A stretch of DNA of 64,000 bases from Thalassotalea marina. Lineage in GTDB: Bacteria; Pseudomonadota; Gammaproteobacteria; Enterobacterales; Alteromonadaceae. Location: contig NZ_BNCK01000003.1 of the NCBI RefSeq assembly GCF_014656435.1, forward strand, positions 496,001 through 560,000. The letters are read 5' to 3'. Below, piece by piece: positions 19,228-28,932 of the stretch (positions are counted from its first letter, which is position 1; every line of letters begins with the position of its first letter). Under the pieces are notes generated by a model that saw only the letters and a program-made list of their open reading frames with translations, was not told the origin of the DNA and searched no databases. The translations under genes were made by a program, and so were the position numbers.

Positions 19228-21249
19228 TTAGTTAACTTTAAATTGTGCCAACGTTTGTTTTAGTTCGTGAGTGATAGATTCTTGTTCTCTACTTTTAGTC
19301 GCCATCTGCTGGGTTTGTGAAACGGTATCATCAGCTAAATTATTTACCGTGACGGTTTGCAATGAAATTTCATCAGCTGCGGCTACTTGTTCTTTGGTCG
19401 CCGACGCCGTTTCGTTTGATTGTTGTTCGATTACTTTTATCGCATCACTAATTTGAAACAGTTTGTCGTTCACCTGGTTAATAATCACTACGCCTTGGTC
19501 AGTTTGCTCCTTGCCTTCATTCATTGCTGCCACTGCTGCTTCGGCCGATTGATGCAACTTGGCAATGATTTGTTCAATATCTCCAGCAGATTCTTGTGTT
19601 CGGCTTGCCAAAGTCCTTACTTCGTCTGCCACAACAGCAAAGCCTCGACCTTGTTCACCCGCACGTGCAGCTTCAATAGCAGCGTTTAGTGCTAACAAGT
19701 TGGTTTGTTCAGCAATTCCTTTGATCACTTCTAACATGGCGGTGATTGATTCTGAGTTTTTGTGTAGTGTACTTACCACATCCGTTGTTTCTGATACTTG
19801 TTTGGAAAGGCCAGCCATTAGGTTAGTTGCATCAGTGACCAATTCACGTCCCTCGGATGATTCGCTACTCGCTTGAGTTGCACAATCCAAAACACTTTGC
19901 GCATTTTCAGAAATACCGTGAATGGTCTGAGTCATCTCAGTAGTCGCAGCCGCTATTTGCTCAATATATCCCTTTTGCTCCAATACATTACTTGAAAATT
20001 CACTCGTCAGGTAATTGACCTGTGAAGATTCAGCCAGCACTTTGTCAGTAACGTCGTCACATTGTTTGATGATCTGCTGAATATTGGAAACGAATAAATC
20101 AAATGAATCACTTAACCTGCCCAATTCATCATTTCTATTCATTGCGATCCGTTGGGTAAGGTCACCATCACCAGTGGCAATTCGGTCCATTGCATTCACT
20201 ATGGTTAACAAGGGATTAGTTAACAATTTTTTGATTGCAAAAACAGTAACAACGGATGTTAAAGCCACCACCAACATCACTAAAAGAATAGAATTTATGA
20301 TAGTGGTGTTGACTGGTTCAGTGATAATAGATTTAGGTACCATGAAACCGATACGCCAATCTAAGTTCAGGGTAGTATCAACAATAGGGCTAACCACAAC
20401 GAGATACGATTCATCTTGCCACGTTACTTCGCTGATCACGTCTTGTGGGCGAGTGGCTAAACTTGTTAACTCAGCAAAACCTTGGCTATTAGAAAATATC
20501 CCTTCAACATCAGCTAACTTAGGTAACTTGCTCATATCTATTTTGTTCGCTTGATCAGGAAAAGCAATCAACTGGCCATCACTGGTGAACAAAAAACCAT
20601 GTCCTTGTCCTTGGTAACTCATGGTATCAACTAATTTACTTCTTACTTCTGACGCTAAAACATCTATACCGGCTACGCCAAGCAGTTGGTTGTTGTTGTC
20701 ATAAATAGTGGTTTTAATGGAGGTTACAATTGAGCCGTCATTAATATCAATTTCTGGACGTGTAATAAATAGCCTGTCTAAGGCTAAAGCCTCTCCCCAC
20801 CAAGGACGTTTACTGGTCGAATAGTCAGGGTCGTTGTAACGACCGTTAATATCAAAATACTCATGAGTTTTGGCTGGCGCATAAAAAGCTGATTTAATGA
20901 GCGGATCTTGTGCAGAAATTTGCTTAAACATTCTGACAATTGATTGATAAGTTGGGTCGCTATCAATCTCAGCGCCTCTTTGTGTGTAGCTTGAAAACCA
21001 ATCATTGAGAAAAGGATTGCCTTTTAAACCGATAACAACCCTAGAACGTTCACGAAAAAATTCATGAATGCCTGCCGCCGAATCGTGTGTTGCTATTTTT
21101 AAGTCTCGTAACACGGACTGTTCAACCGATTCAGAACGTTCGGAAATAACTGATGTTGCTACAAAGACAGCAATAATGGTGATGATACTGGCAACAGCTA
21201 AAAGCACCTGTCGCACAACTGAACTGTATTTACGATGTGAATTTGTCAT
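19228..21249 (-). CDS. Methyl-accepting chemotaxis protein with dCache sensor
   Basis: 673 residues. A membrane helix ([21 protein letters not shown], about 14-34) precedes a dCache-type periplasmic sensor (about 40-300; [25 protein letters not shown] and [10 protein letters not shown] are typical), a second helix ([23 protein letters not shown]), a HAMP domain ([22 protein letters not shown]), then the cytoplasmic signalling domain with the highly conserved hairpin tip near residue 520 ([34 protein letters not shown]). Ligand unknown; the dCache family often binds amino acids or carboxylates. Transcribed alone. Confidence 0.96.
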   Translation of the reverse strand: MTNSHRKYSSVVRQVLLAVASIITIIAVFVATSVISERSESVEQSVLRDLKIATHDSAAGIHEFFRERSRVVIGLKGNPFLNDWFSSYTQRGAEIDSDPTYQSIVRMFKQISAQDPLIKSAFYAPAKTHEYFDINGRYNDPDYSTSKRPWWGEALALDRLFITRPEIDINDGSIVTSIKTTIYDNNNQLLGVAGIDVLASEVRSKLVDTMSYQGQGHGFLFTSDGQLIAFPDQANKIDMSKLPKLADVEGIFSNSQGFAELTSLATRPQDVISEVTWQDESYLVVVSPIVDTTLNLDWRIGFMVPKSIITEPVNTTIINSILLVMLVVALTSVVTVFAIKKLLTNPLLTIVNAMDRIATGDGDLTQRIAMNRNDELGRLSDSFDLFVSNIQQIIKQCDDVTDKVLAESSQVNYLTSEFSSNVLEQKGYIEQIAAATTEMTQTIHGISENAQSVLDCATQASSESSEGRELVTDATNLMAGLSKQVSETTDVVSTLHKNSESITAMLEVIKGIAEQTNLLALNAAIEAARAGEQGRGFAVVADEVRTLASRTQESAGDIEQIIAKLHQSAEAAVAAMNEGKEQTDQGVVIINQVNDKLFQISDAIKVIEQQSNETASATKEQVAAADEISLQTVTVNNLADDTVSQTQQMATKSREQESITHELKQTLAQFKVN

Positions 21250-21347
21250 GGTATACCACTGATAATCTTATTATTATTTTTAGTTTCCAGTGTCAAGGTA
21301 ACACATTTTTTAACCAGTTACAGGTGGTTATCGAGAACTTTTTATTA

Positions 21348-22055
21348 TTAGGCGGTACTCACCTTTAAATAATGTTTTCTTTGTGATTGTGGCAATTTTT
21401 CAATCGCATAACGCAGCATAGTTTTTGGCATGCATTGATAATGTAAGTCTAAGAATCTTAGTTCTGCTGCTAAGTCTATCTTGCCAACTTCACGTAACAT
21501 CCAGCCAGCAACTTTATGAATTAGATCTTCATTATCATCCAGTAAAAGCTCTGCAAGCGCGAAGGTTTGCTCAAATTGCTGATGTTTTATCAAGGTATAT
21601 GTTGCCATCATGGCAATGCGCCTTTCCCACAGACTATTTGAAACCGCTAGCTGAAAGAGAACTTCTCTATTTTTATCCAATAAGTAGTGGCCTAATATTT
21701 TATGTGCAGAACAATCCACCAGATCCCAGTTATTGATCCATTTAGTATTGGCGAGGTAGCTATCAAAAATAGCTTTCTGTTGTTCAATTTGTTTTGAAGA
21801 TTGATAAAGTGCCACCATTAACAACAAAGCAAACAATCGAATTTCGTGGTATTCGTTATGCAGTAGTTTTATTGCGTCAGCTAACTCAGCATTTTTATAC
21901 TGTTTGACAAGATTTCTAAGTACAGGTACTCGAATACCTAAAAATTTGTCTCCGGCGCCATACTCGCCAGGGCATGTTTTAAAAAACCGTTGTGAATGTT
22001 CAGCAATATCGGCATTAGCTATACTTTGTAAATGCGCAACGATATCATCGGTCAT
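21348..22055 (-). CDS. AlkD-like DNA alkylation repair protein
   Basis: About 235 residues, all-helical HEAT-like repeats. KFLGIRVPVLRNLVKQY, FALLLMVALYQSS, NTKWINNWDLVDCSAHKILGHYLLD and WERRIAMMATYTLIKHQQF match the AlkD family, monofunctional glycosylases that remove N3- and N7-alkylpurines without base flipping; the conserved NWDLVD-type motif carries the catalytic Asp. The start is uncertain: ATGs at 22055, 22058 and an upstream one at 22085 are all in frame and none has a clear ribosome site. Confidence 0.85.
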   Translation of the reverse strand: MTDDIVAHLQSIANADIAEHSQRFFKTCPGEYGAGDKFLGIRVPVLRNLVKQYKNAELADAIKLLHNEYHEIRLFALLLMVALYQSSKQIEQQKAIFDSYLANTKWINNWDLVDCSAHKILGHYLLDKNREVLFQLAVSNSLWERRIAMMATYTLIKHQQFEQTFALAELLLDDNEDLIHKVAGWMLREVGKIDLAAELRFLDLHYQCMPKTMLRYAIEKLPQSQRKHYLKVSTA

Positions 22056-22143
22056 CATATTTAAAACCATTTGAATTAAAGGCAATAAATCTAAACTACA
22101 ACGCTGTGGTTAACGCGTCAAATCATTAAATATTGACTATAAA

Positions 22144-22167
22144 AAAGCACTGCAATTGCAGTGCTTT
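22144..22167 (-). terminator. Rho-independent terminator of pgi
   Basis: A perfect 24-bp palindrome, AAAGCACTGCAA / TTGCAGTGCTTT, lies 23 bp after the pgi stop; on the minus strand it is followed by TTTATAG. Confidence 0.88.
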
Positions 22168-22190
22168 CAAGTATTTTATGCAGCGTTAGC

Positions 22191-23825
22191 TTATTGATGG
22201 CGTTGTCTAAACATCTCAATTAACGCATTGGTTGAACCATCCATTGTCAGTGGCTCGTCGTGATTTGCTAATTTAGATAACACCTGATTACCTAGCGCTT
22301 TACCTAACTCAACACCCCATTGATCAAAAGAGTTAATTTGCCAAATAACACCTTGGACAAATACTTTGTGCTCGTATAAAGCAATTAAGCTACCAAGAGT
22401 TTTAGGATCTAGTTTATCAAAAATCAATGTATTGCTTGGTTTATTGCCTTTCATTACTTTGTGACTAGATAGGTTTTTAATTTCATCAGTGCTGCACTTA
22501 GCTTTTGTCATAGCGGCAATAACTTGTGCTTCTGATTGACCTTCCATTAACGCTTGCGCCTGACCAAAGCAGTTTGACGCCAACATGTCATGATGATTTT
22601 CCACATCATGATGAGGATGCAACGGCAACATAAAATCAACCGGAATAGGAGTTTTACTTTGGTGAATTAACTGATGGAACGAGTGTTGGCCATTTGTTCC
22701 TTCACTACCCCAAATAATAGGGCCAGTATCATAATCAACTTCTTTGTTGGTTAATGACACAGACTTACCATTACTCTCCATATCTAACTGTTGCACGTAA
22801 GCAGGTAAACCACGTAAATAATGATAATACGGAAGCAATACTTGTGATTGAGCACCGTGAAAATTGCGATACCAAATACCCAAAAGAGCAAGAATAACCG
22901 GCAAGTTTTGATCTAGCGGCGCACTGGTAAAGTGCTGATCCATCTCAAATGCACCTTCAAGGAACGCTTGATAGTTATCAAAACCTATGGCTAAAGCTAA
23001 TGGTAAACCAATAGCAGACCATACCGAATAGCGACCACCAACCCAGTCCCACATAGGAAAAATGTTATCTAGGTCAATGCCAAACTTTTCCGCGGCAGCG
23101 ATGTTGGTAGATACACAAGCAAAATTGTATTTAACATCGTCTTGACTAGCCGTTTGTAAGAACCAGTTTTTTGCTGATTCAGTGTTACGCAATGTTTCTT
23201 GAGTAGTAAGCGTTTTAGATGAAGTGATCACCATAGTTGTTTCAGGATCTAACTTCGCGAGTACGTCCTGCAAATGACAACCATCTACGTTAGCAACAAA
23301 ATGAACATTTAAATGTTTTTGTCTGTAAGGCTTTAATGCCTCTGACATGATTTTAGGACCAAGGAATGAGCCTCCAATACCAATACTCACTACATCGGTA
23401 AATGCCTTACCACTGTATCCTTTCTTTTCACCCGACGACACAGCGTCAACAAAACGCTTCACCTTAGCCAAAGTCGCTTTAACTTGTGGCATCACGTCAT
23501 CGCCATCAACATATACAGCTTGGTCTGAAAAGTTGCGCAATGCAGTATGCAATACTGCTCGATTTTCTGTAATGTTAATGGGTTCACCAGCAAACATTTT
23601 ACTGCGATGCTTTTCTAAGTCAGCACTTCTAGCCAGATCAAATAACAAATTAAGCGTTTTTTCAGTGATCTGATTTTTAGAATAATCAAGCGTAATTCCC
23701 GCAGCCACGGCAGACAGTTTATTAAAACGCTGTTGATCAGCCACAAACAAATCTCGCATATGCGTATCTTTGATCTCGTTGTAATGTGCAGCCAATGCCT
23801 GCCATTGTGGTGAACTTGTTAACAT
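22191..23825 (-). CDS. pgi: Glucose-6-phosphate isomerase
   Basis: 544 residues, the bacterial Pgi length. Signatures include VVSIGIGGSFLGPKIMSEAL, MVITSSKTLTTQETLRNT, FPMWDWVGGRYSVWSAIGLPLALAIG, the catalytic Glu in GLPAYVQQLDMESNGKS and GTNGQHSFHQLIHQ. It interconverts glucose-6-phosphate and fructose-6-phosphate, feeding glycolysis and also GlmS, encoded further on in this window. A 209-bp gap separates it from the next gene upstream, the Lrp-like regulator. Confidence 0.98.
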   Translation of the reverse strand: MLTSSPQWQALAAHYNEIKDTHMRDLFVADQQRFNKLSAVAAGITLDYSKNQITEKTLNLLFDLARSADLEKHRSKMFAGEPINITENRAVLHTALRNFSDQAVYVDGDDVMPQVKATLAKVKRFVDAVSSGEKKGYSGKAFTDVVSIGIGGSFLGPKIMSEALKPYRQKHLNVHFVANVDGCHLQDVLAKLDPETTMVITSSKTLTTQETLRNTESAKNWFLQTASQDDVKYNFACVSTNIAAAEKFGIDLDNIFPMWDWVGGRYSVWSAIGLPLALAIGFDNYQAFLEGAFEMDQHFTSAPLDQNLPVILALLGIWYRNFHGAQSQVLLPYYHYLRGLPAYVQQLDMESNGKSVSLTNKEVDYDTGPIIWGSEGTNGQHSFHQLIHQSKTPIPVDFMLPLHPHHDVENHHDMLASNCFGQAQALMEGQSEAQVIAAMTKAKCSTDEIKNLSSHKVMKGNKPSNTLIFDKLDPKTLGSLIALYEHKVFVQGVIWQINSFDQWGVELGKALGNQVLSKLANHDEPLTMDGSTNALIEMFRQRHQ

Positions 23826-24034
23826 ATCCTAATTGCTCCTGACGTGAATTGAGACGCGATAAATCTTGGCGCTTCTACTTTTTAAAATGGTTATTATTTA
23901 TTCTAGCGACCAAGCATGAAAGTTTGGTGAAATTTAATACCATTTCATTTTAAATGCGCGCAATATTAGCATAATTTTTTGGTGATTTTCTATAGCACAA
24001 CCAAAAATGTAGTTTTTTTACAACAACAATTTTA

Positions 24035-24463
24035 TTAGCTGCGATTATCGATCCATTCACTCATAACAACATGTGTTTTTATCTTCACTATATCTGCTTG
24101 ATTATCAATGAATTCTCTAATCTCATGGATACGTTGCATGCTCTCAGCTTTGACATAAATAAGTAAATCCATGTCGCCGGTAATGCCATGACAAGTTTCA
24201 ATTTCCGGAAATTTTCGCAACATAGGAACAACATCAGCACAGCGAGATCGGCAATGCTGGATTTCCAAATAAGCCTGCACGCCTGATTTTTGTGCTTCTG
24301 AAATAGACACGTGATAGCCCTTGATAGTGCCATTGTTTTCCATTTTCTTAATGCGTTCGGTCACAGAAGAACGTGACAAGTTTACTTGCTGCGCAATGCT
24401 AGACACGCTCGCTCTCGCATTATTTCTAAGTTGCGCCAAAATGGCTTGATCAAATTTATCCAT
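24035..24463 (-). CDS. Lrp/AsnC-family transcriptional regulator
   Basis: About 142 residues from ATG 24461-24463, the normal Lrp start (MDKFDQAILAQLRNNARASVSSIAQQVNLSRSSVTERIKKMENNGTIKGY is the winged-helix region). The C-terminal RAM domain (CHGITGDMDLLIYVKAESMQRIHEIREFI) binds an amino acid effector in this family. It is divergent from a YjeH-like exporter, and paired TGACG/CGTCA palindromes fill the space between, so it probably controls that exporter and itself. Confidence 0.92.
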   Translation of the reverse strand: MDKFDQAILAQLRNNARASVSSIAQQVNLSRSSVTERIKKMENNGTIKGYHVSISEAQKSGVQAYLEIQHCRSRCADVVPMLRKFPEIETCHGITGDMDLLIYVKAESMQRIHEIREFIDNQADIVKIKTHVVMSEWIDNRS

Positions 24464-24485
24464 ATGTTGCCCGTACCAAAAAATC

Positions 24486-24527
24486 AAAATGACGTTATAA
24501 CCGTCATTTTGACGGAATTTTCCGTCA
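24486..24527. promoter_or_regulatory. Two adjacent palindromes between the Lrp-like gene and the yjeH-like gene
   Basis: First palindrome: AAAATGACG (24486-24494), 7-nt centre, CGTCATTTT (24502-24510). Second: TGACGGAA (24510-24517), TT, TTCCGTCA (24520-24527). Four TGACG-type half-sites with regular spacing in a 130-bp divergent promoter region are a good candidate binding array for the neighbouring Lrp-like protein. Confidence 0.6.
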
Positions 24528-24593
24528 GATTATTTTTCTATTCTACTTTACTATCTTCACCCTGTATCTATACAAATCACATATATAAAGACA

Positions 24594-25850
24594 ATGAACA
24601 AATTAAGCCGTTGGCAAGGTGCGGGACTACTCGCCACCACATTGTTGGGCACAAGTGTATTTATTCTACCGCAAAGTTCACTAAATATTGCAGGAGAAAA
24701 TGCTATATGGGCTTGGGTTTTACTGACCTTGGCAATCATTCCGGTCACCATAATTTTTGGCCAACTGTCTGCTAATTTTCCGCATGCGGCAGGGCCTGCA
24801 CATTTTGTTGAGCAAGCTTTTGGTCGAGTGATAGGTCGTGCAATCGGTTTATCTTTTTTATTTGCGGTTCCTTTAGGTGTGCCAGCAGCAATCTTAATGA
24901 CATACCAATTTATCGATGGCTTAGTGTCATTATCGTCAACCCAACAATGGCTGGTTCAACTTGCGATGTTAACCAGCATTTACATCGTTAATTTTCGTGG
25001 TATCCGAGTATCAGCGCAAATACAACTAGTATTAACATTGGTGATCGTTATGGTTGTGGCGGCGATGTTATTCGCGGCTTTATTTTCGCTTGAACATGCC
25101 GGTATTCCAGTGCCGAATCAGGATGATATTAACCCGTTGTTGATTGCCGCAGGCTTGGCATTTTGGAGTTTTTTGGGTGTAGAAGCCATGTCACACCTAT
25201 CGGATGATTTTGCGCAGCCAGCGAAAGATTTAATCCCAGCGATGTTAATTGGTATTTTATTAGTCGGCATGGTTTACGTCGTATGCACCTTGATTTTATA
25301 TTGGTTACCGAATGATCAACCACTCTCTATGGCTGTTGTGTTTGATCAGTTGTTTGGTGGGTTAGGTCATTGGATTATTGGTTTGTTAGGTATTGCCGGA
25401 GGATTAGCCACAGTTAACGTTTACACTGCTAGTGCAGCAAAATTATTAGCAAGCTTTGCTCAGCAACAAATTTTACCCCGTGTATTTGCCAAACAAAATA
25501 AACATAACGTCGCTAATCGGGCGTTACTCTTCATTCTGACCATTATGGCAATCGTCATTACTTATACCTATATAGCCGATAAACAATTGGAAGATTTAAT
25601 ATTTTGGGTCAATGGTGTGTTTATTTTAATTTATCTAAGCGCGATGTTAGCTGCTTACAAGCTGTTGGCAAATAAGTATCGTTGGCTGATCCATTGCAGT
25701 GTTTTATTTTGCTTGGTTATTATCTATGGCTTAGGCTGGAACATGAGCTATGCGTTTTGTATTTTATCTATTCTTGTTCCCATAGTTTGGTATCAGCAAA
25801 AACATTTAACCTCAAAAGTTCAAAACGCGCTAATTAGCAATAAAATATAA
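24594..25850 (+). CDS. yjeH: YjeH-like amino acid exporter (APC family)
   Basis: 418 residues with about 12 membrane helices. LSRWQGAGLLATTLLGTSVFILPQSSLNIAG at the start, FPHAAGPAHFVEQAFG and ILIAAGLAFWSFLGVEAMSHLSDDF closely follow E. coli YjeH, an inner-membrane exporter of L-methionine and branched-chain amino acids. Pairing with a divergent Lrp-like regulator fits amino-acid-induced export. Substrate range is inferred from the family. Confidence 0.88.
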   Translation: MNKLSRWQGAGLLATTLLGTSVFILPQSSLNIAGENAIWAWVLLTLAIIPVTIIFGQLSANFPHAAGPAHFVEQAFGRVIGRAIGLSFLFAVPLGVPAAILMTYQFIDGLVSLSSTQQWLVQLAMLTSIYIVNFRGIRVSAQIQLVLTLVIVMVVAAMLFAALFSLEHAGIPVPNQDDINPLLIAAGLAFWSFLGVEAMSHLSDDFAQPAKDLIPAMLIGILLVGMVYVVCTLILYWLPNDQPLSMAVVFDQLFGGLGHWIIGLLGIAGGLATVNVYTASAAKLLASFAQQQILPRVFAKQNKHNVANRALLFILTIMAIVITYTYIADKQLEDLIFWVNGVFILIYLSAMLAAYKLLANKYRWLIHCSVLFCLVIIYGLGWNMSYAFCILSILVPIVWYQQKHLTSKVQNALISNKI

Positions 25851-25939
25851 TCAAAACAGTAGGGTAAGTTATCATAAATCATTACTCTACACTTTGTTTT
25901 TCGCCCCTGTTATAACTTTAGCTCGTCATCGCATTTTAA

Positions 25940-25967
25940 AATTTGTGACATATTTATGTCACAAATT
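25940..25967. promoter_or_regulatory. 28-bp perfect palindrome upstream of the phosphonate TonB receptor
   Basis: Arms AATTTGTGACATA (25940-25952) and TATGTCACAAATT (25955-25967) flank TT. It lies just upstream of a weak TACACT -10-like box (25973-25978) and 24 bp before the TGGTCTAGACCA site. The two-base centre is too tight for a terminator hairpin; a dimeric activator or second regulator site is more likely. The TGTGA/TCACA halves are 10 bp apart, not the 6 bp of CRP. Confidence 0.6.
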
Positions 25968-25991
25968 GCTCTTACACTATTCCTCAAAATC

Positions 25992-26003
25992 TGGTCTAGA
26001 CCA
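25992..26003. promoter_or_regulatory. GntR/UTRA-type operator before the phosphonate operon
   Basis: TGGTCTAGACCA, a perfect 12-bp palindrome, lies 31 bp upstream of the TonB-receptor ATG. It fits the HutC-subfamily GntR pattern GT-N-TA-N-AC and recurs in front of phnW at 34887-34898. The obvious regulator is the GntR/UTRA protein at the end of the operon. Confidence 0.8.
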
Positions 26004-26034
26004 ACAAAATTAAACACACTTTCTTGGGGATAAC

Positions 26035-28872
26035 ATGTACAAACTAACACCGATAGCAGCCGGCATTTTAGCTATGTCTAGCTTTTCCGCTTTAGCTGAT
26101 GGTTCAATTACAGGTTTAGTAACTGATGCTTCTGGCACCTTGTCTGGTGCTAAAATTTCAGTTGTTGGCACTAAATCAAAAACTTCATCAAATTATCAAG
26201 GGCAGTTCAATTTATCTCGTCTACCTGCAGGTAAACATACCTTACGCGTAGAGTATCTAGGCTACCCTTCTTCAGATTTTGACATTACCGTTGTTGACGG
26301 AAAAGTTGTCGATCTAGGCAGTTTGAGCCTTAACCTTAATCAAAACACCATGGAAGAAGTGGTTGCCGTTGGTTATATGCGTCGTGGTGCCATGATGGCC
26401 ACTAACATGCAAAAAGAATCTGACAATATTAAAAACGTGATGTCGGCCGACGGTATCGGCAAATTGCCAGATCGTAACGCAGCAGAAGCCGTGCAGCGTA
26501 TGCCGGGTGTCTCTATTGAACGAGACCAAGGTGAAGGTCGATTTGTTGCCGTTCGCGGTTTACCATCGCAGTGGAACTCTACTTCCATGAATGGCGATCG
26601 TTTACCAACTGCTGAAGAAGAAACAACTAGTCGTGCTGTTGCCTTTGATTTCTTCCCCACAGATATGATTGAGTTGGTAGAAGTATCTAAAGCGATTACA
26701 CCGGACATGGAAGGTGACGCGATTGGTGGCAACATTAACTTTGTTACGCGCAGAGCACCAGATGAACGCATGTTTTCGGTGAATGTTGGTGTTGGCGATT
26801 CAGAAAAAGCAGAAGGCGGTAGTTATTCACTTAACATGCTTTACGGTGATCGATCAGCGGATAACAAGTTTGGTTTCTTGATCAATGCCACCGCTTGGGA
26901 ACGTGATTGGGCAACCGATAATTACGAGCCAAGAAGAGAGATTGATGACGACGGTTTTGCTGGTGTTCATCGCTTAGAGTTACGTGATTATACTGGTACA
27001 CGTAAAACCTACGGTCTTAACATGTCGGGTGAATACTTGCTCGATCATGGCTTAGTATATGCCAAAGCTATGTACGGTACTTTGTCTGACGAAGAAACCC
27101 ATTACAAACACCGTGTACGCTACAACAAGAACCGTGTAGAGCTTCAACATATCTACAATGAATTAATCACCGAAATGAAAGGGTTCGAATTTGGTGGTGA
27201 ATATGATGTCGACTTTAACACACGCTTAGAATGGAAGCTCAGCACCTACGACAATAAATTTGAATATGGCGATATTCCCAACGGTGAAGATAACGCTTAC
27301 TACGTAGTTAAATTTAAACAAGGTGTTGAATTTGATAGTGATGTGGGCATGCGAGATGGCCAAGATGTTGGCAGCGGCCTTATTTACAACACCATAGATG
27401 GTGGTACTGACTCAGCCCGAGGTATCGGTATGCATTTACCCAGTGATTGGGTAATGGATCCAACAAAGGCCGTGTTAGCAGACGTTGAACTTTATGGCAT
27501 TGATGTTCGAGAAAAAGACAAAATCGTCGCCCAACTTGATTTAATTCATACCTATTCAGAACAACTTGAACTGAAAACCGGATTTAAATACCGCGACAAA
27601 GAACGTAATGCTGATTTCTATGACAAGTTTTATGGCTGGAATGAAGAAAAGTTTGGTCCGACTCCAACACTGGCACAAGTAGCTAATGATTTAGGGGTTA
27701 ACTTAGTTGATCAGCCAAGCCGTGGTGATTTTCTTGATAACTTCTCTATTGATTATCAAAAACACTTTTCACAAGTGATCCCGGTTAACGATTTAAAGCG
27801 TTGGTGGGACGACAACAAACATAAACTTAGCTTTATAGATGGTGACTCAGAGGTTGTTGAAAATGGTGGAGGCCTGAGCCGTAACTTTGACCTAGAAGAA
27901 AGTCATTTATCCTTCTACGGTATGGCGACTTACAAACCGTCAGCACTATGGACTATTTTAGGTGGTGTACGTGCGACACAAACCAAAACCGACGTTTATG
28001 GTTACGTTGCGGTTGAAAGTGACCAAGGTACCAAAGTAGAACCAGAAGCAGGCGGTAAAGATTATTGGTCAGTATTGCCATCATTACATGTTACATATCA
28101 TCAAGATGATATGACCAATATTCGACTTGCATTAACTCGCACCTTTGCCCGTCCGGATTTTGGTCAATTATCACCTGGCGCGACCTATTTAGAAATGGAA
28201 AACCAATTGCGCTCTGGTAACCCAGAACTTGACCCAACTTACTCAAACAACTTCGATTTAATGTATGAACATTATTTTGATGACGCTGGTGTAATTTCGG
28301 TCGGCTATTTCTACAAACAAATTATCGATCCAGTATTTTCACAAAGCTACCAAGGCAGCTATCGCGGTAACTCTGTGACAGTTAAAAGCCCATTAAATGG
28401 TGATGATGCTTGGTTACATGGCATAGAGTTTACAGCTAACTCAAGCCTTGCTTTTATCAATGAATCGCTTGATAACTTTGGCATGAGCTTTAACTTCACT
28501 TTAATGGATTCTGAAATGGAAATTCCAGGCCGTGAAGACAAAGTGAAAATATCTCGCCAAGCAGATGAGCTATATAACTTTGCACTTTATTACGATGATG
28601 GCAATTTCGCAGCGCGTATTGCAGTTAATCACAAGGGTGAATATATCGAAGATCACGGTAGCAATGACATGTTAGACACCTACTACGGTGACTATACAAG
28701 TGTTGACGCAACTGCTTCTTATTACATCAATGATAACTCCATGATCTATATGGAGTTAAACAACCTAACTGATGAGCCACTGCAATACTTTACTGGCTCA
28801 GAAAGTCGTCCAAATCAACTTGAGTACTACGGGATCCGTGGTCAAATTGGCTTTAAATACGACTTCTTTTAA
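26035..28872 (+). CDS. TonB-dependent receptor of the aminophosphonate island
   Basis: 945 residues. Signal peptide (LTPIAAGILAMSSFSALA), a carboxypeptidase-regulatory-like beta domain (about 22-105; GSITGLVTDASGTLSGAKISV, NLSRLPAGKHTLRVEYLGY), a TonB plug (about 110-250; AVQRMPGVSIERDQGEGRFVAVRG) and a 22-strand-type barrel ending in FKYDFF with the terminal aromatic. Overall it follows the Xanthomonas/Caulobacter-type receptor group. As first gene of the operon and behind the shared operator it probably imports an aminophosphonate or a larger phosphonate-bearing molecule across the outer membrane; the substrate is inferred from context only. Confidence 0.92.
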   Translation: MYKLTPIAAGILAMSSFSALADGSITGLVTDASGTLSGAKISVVGTKSKTSSNYQGQFNLSRLPAGKHTLRVEYLGYPSSDFDITVVDGKVVDLGSLSLNLNQNTMEEVVAVGYMRRGAMMATNMQKESDNIKNVMSADGIGKLPDRNAAEAVQRMPGVSIERDQGEGRFVAVRGLPSQWNSTSMNGDRLPTAEEETTSRAVAFDFFPTDMIELVEVSKAITPDMEGDAIGGNINFVTRRAPDERMFSVNVGVGDSEKAEGGSYSLNMLYGDRSADNKFGFLINATAWERDWATDNYEPRREIDDDGFAGVHRLELRDYTGTRKTYGLNMSGEYLLDHGLVYAKAMYGTLSDEETHYKHRVRYNKNRVELQHIYNELITEMKGFEFGGEYDVDFNTRLEWKLSTYDNKFEYGDIPNGEDNAYYVVKFKQGVEFDSDVGMRDGQDVGSGLIYNTIDGGTDSARGIGMHLPSDWVMDPTKAVLADVELYGIDVREKDKIVAQLDLIHTYSEQLELKTGFKYRDKERNADFYDKFYGWNEEKFGPTPTLAQVANDLGVNLVDQPSRGDFLDNFSIDYQKHFSQVIPVNDLKRWWDDNKHKLSFIDGDSEVVENGGGLSRNFDLEESHLSFYGMATYKPSALWTILGGVRATQTKTDVYGYVAVESDQGTKVEPEAGGKDYWSVLPSLHVTYHQDDMTNIRLALTRTFARPDFGQLSPGATYLEMENQLRSGNPELDPTYSNNFDLMYEHYFDDAGVISVGYFYKQIIDPVFSQSYQGSYRGNSVTVKSPLNGDDAWLHGIEFTANSSLAFINESLDNFGMSFNFTLMDSEMEIPGREDKVKISRQADELYNFALYYDDGNFAARIAVNHKGEYIEDHGSNDMLDTYYGDYTSVDATASYYINDNSMIYMELNNLTDEPLQYFTGSESRPNQLEYYGIRGQIGFKYDFF

Positions 28873-28932
28873 TCAAGCTGTCAACTGGGAAGGCTAACCT
28901 TCCCAGTTCTCCTCTTTTTAGGTAAGTGATCA

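Noticed and set aside
24386-24775. Plus-strand 129-codon frame across the Lrp/yjeH promoter region
   Set aside because: It overlaps the Lrp gene antisense, the divergent operators and the start of the YjeH gene; a shadow frame.
25940-25967. CRP (cAMP receptor) binding site
   Set aside because: TGTGA and TCACA halves are 10 bp apart rather than 6, so it is not a standard CRP site; kept as an unidentified palindrome.
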